A stretch of 64,000 bases of DNA, from the NCBI RefSeq assembly GCF_947179515.1, contig NC_067473.1, positions 75,845,719 through 75,909,718 of the forward strand, read 5' to 3'. Made by a program: the position numbers and the translations under genes. The notes beneath the pieces are model-generated. The model did not search any database and was not told the origin of the DNA. It saw nothing but the letters and a program-made list of their open reading frames with translations. This document shows, piece by piece, positions 63,906-64,000 of this stretch (positions are counted from its first letter, which is position 1; every line of letters begins with the position of its first letter). This stretch comes from Apodemus sylvaticus. Lineage: Eukaryota; Chordata; Mammalia; Rodentia; Muridae.

Positions 63906-64000
63906 CAGAACTCTGCTGGATTTCTCCTCTCCCTCTTAGTCAGTACAGGCCCTGACCCATGGACATGACTTGGAGTGGATGTCCCCTCACAGGAGAGATT

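Noticed and set aside
1..64000. An undescribed multi-gene biological system in this window
   Set aside because: No coding genes are present to form one. The content is retrotransposon remnants, microsatellites and unique non-coding DNA, with regulatory elements as the only plausible hidden function.

Overview
This window looks like non-coding nuclear DNA from a mammal, most probably a mouse (genus Mus). I found no protein-coding gene, no rRNA or tRNA gene, no CRISPR array and no bacterial-type operon. The open reading frames are short and fall in simple repeats, in decayed retrotransposons, or at chance length in unique sequence. The mouse call rests on three things: the B1/B2/B3/B4 SINEs; a B1 near 29.9 kb with the Mus-type internal sequence and clean target-site duplications; and L1 3' ends of L1Md/Lx type at 39.1, 41.6 and 58.9 kb. 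Repeat family names come from remembered consensus sequences, not a database search, so subfamily names are tentative.

Layout. 0-5 kb: CA/TG and GA microsatellites, a B1-like SINE, an ancient L1M 3' end, a MIR and a B3. 5.6-9.5 kb: mostly unique. 10.3-13.7 kb: ancient antisense L1M broken up by three B3 SINEs and a rodent L1 3' UTR. 15.8-17 kb: a nested LTR/SINE cluster containing a local duplication. 18.2-20.7 kb: MIR, L2 and L1M remnants. 20.85-22.15 kb: an L1 insertion with an inverted 5' part and matching target-site duplications. 22.2-30.5 kb: a dense run of old MaLR/ERVL-type LTRs, MIR and SINEs. 30.5-38.5 kb: mostly unique, with one ERVL-type LTR, one MT-type LTR and microsatellites. 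38.56-39.11 kb: a diverged tandem duplication. 39.1-41.9 kb: two antisense L1 fragments. 42-49 kb: repeat-poor, with a CpG-enriched, motif-rich stretch at 47.05-48.13 kb that is the best regulatory candidate. 49-53.6 kb: a TG higher-order repeat, B4, B3 and antisense L1 remnants. 53.6-64 kb: mostly unique, with LTRs (one carrying a perfect 20-bp inverted repeat), MIR, nested L1s and a B4.

How it fits together. There is no pathway here. The content is layered retrotransposon history (L2/MIR and L1M oldest; MaLR, Lx, B3/B4 younger; L1Md and B1 youngest) over unique DNA. The main points to follow up are the 47-48 kb candidate enhancer, the 38.6-39.1 kb duplication, the twin-primed L1, the 55.4 kb hairpin and the duplicated LTR/SINE junction at 15.9 and 16.85 kb. 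I see no convincing evidence of an undescribed biological system.
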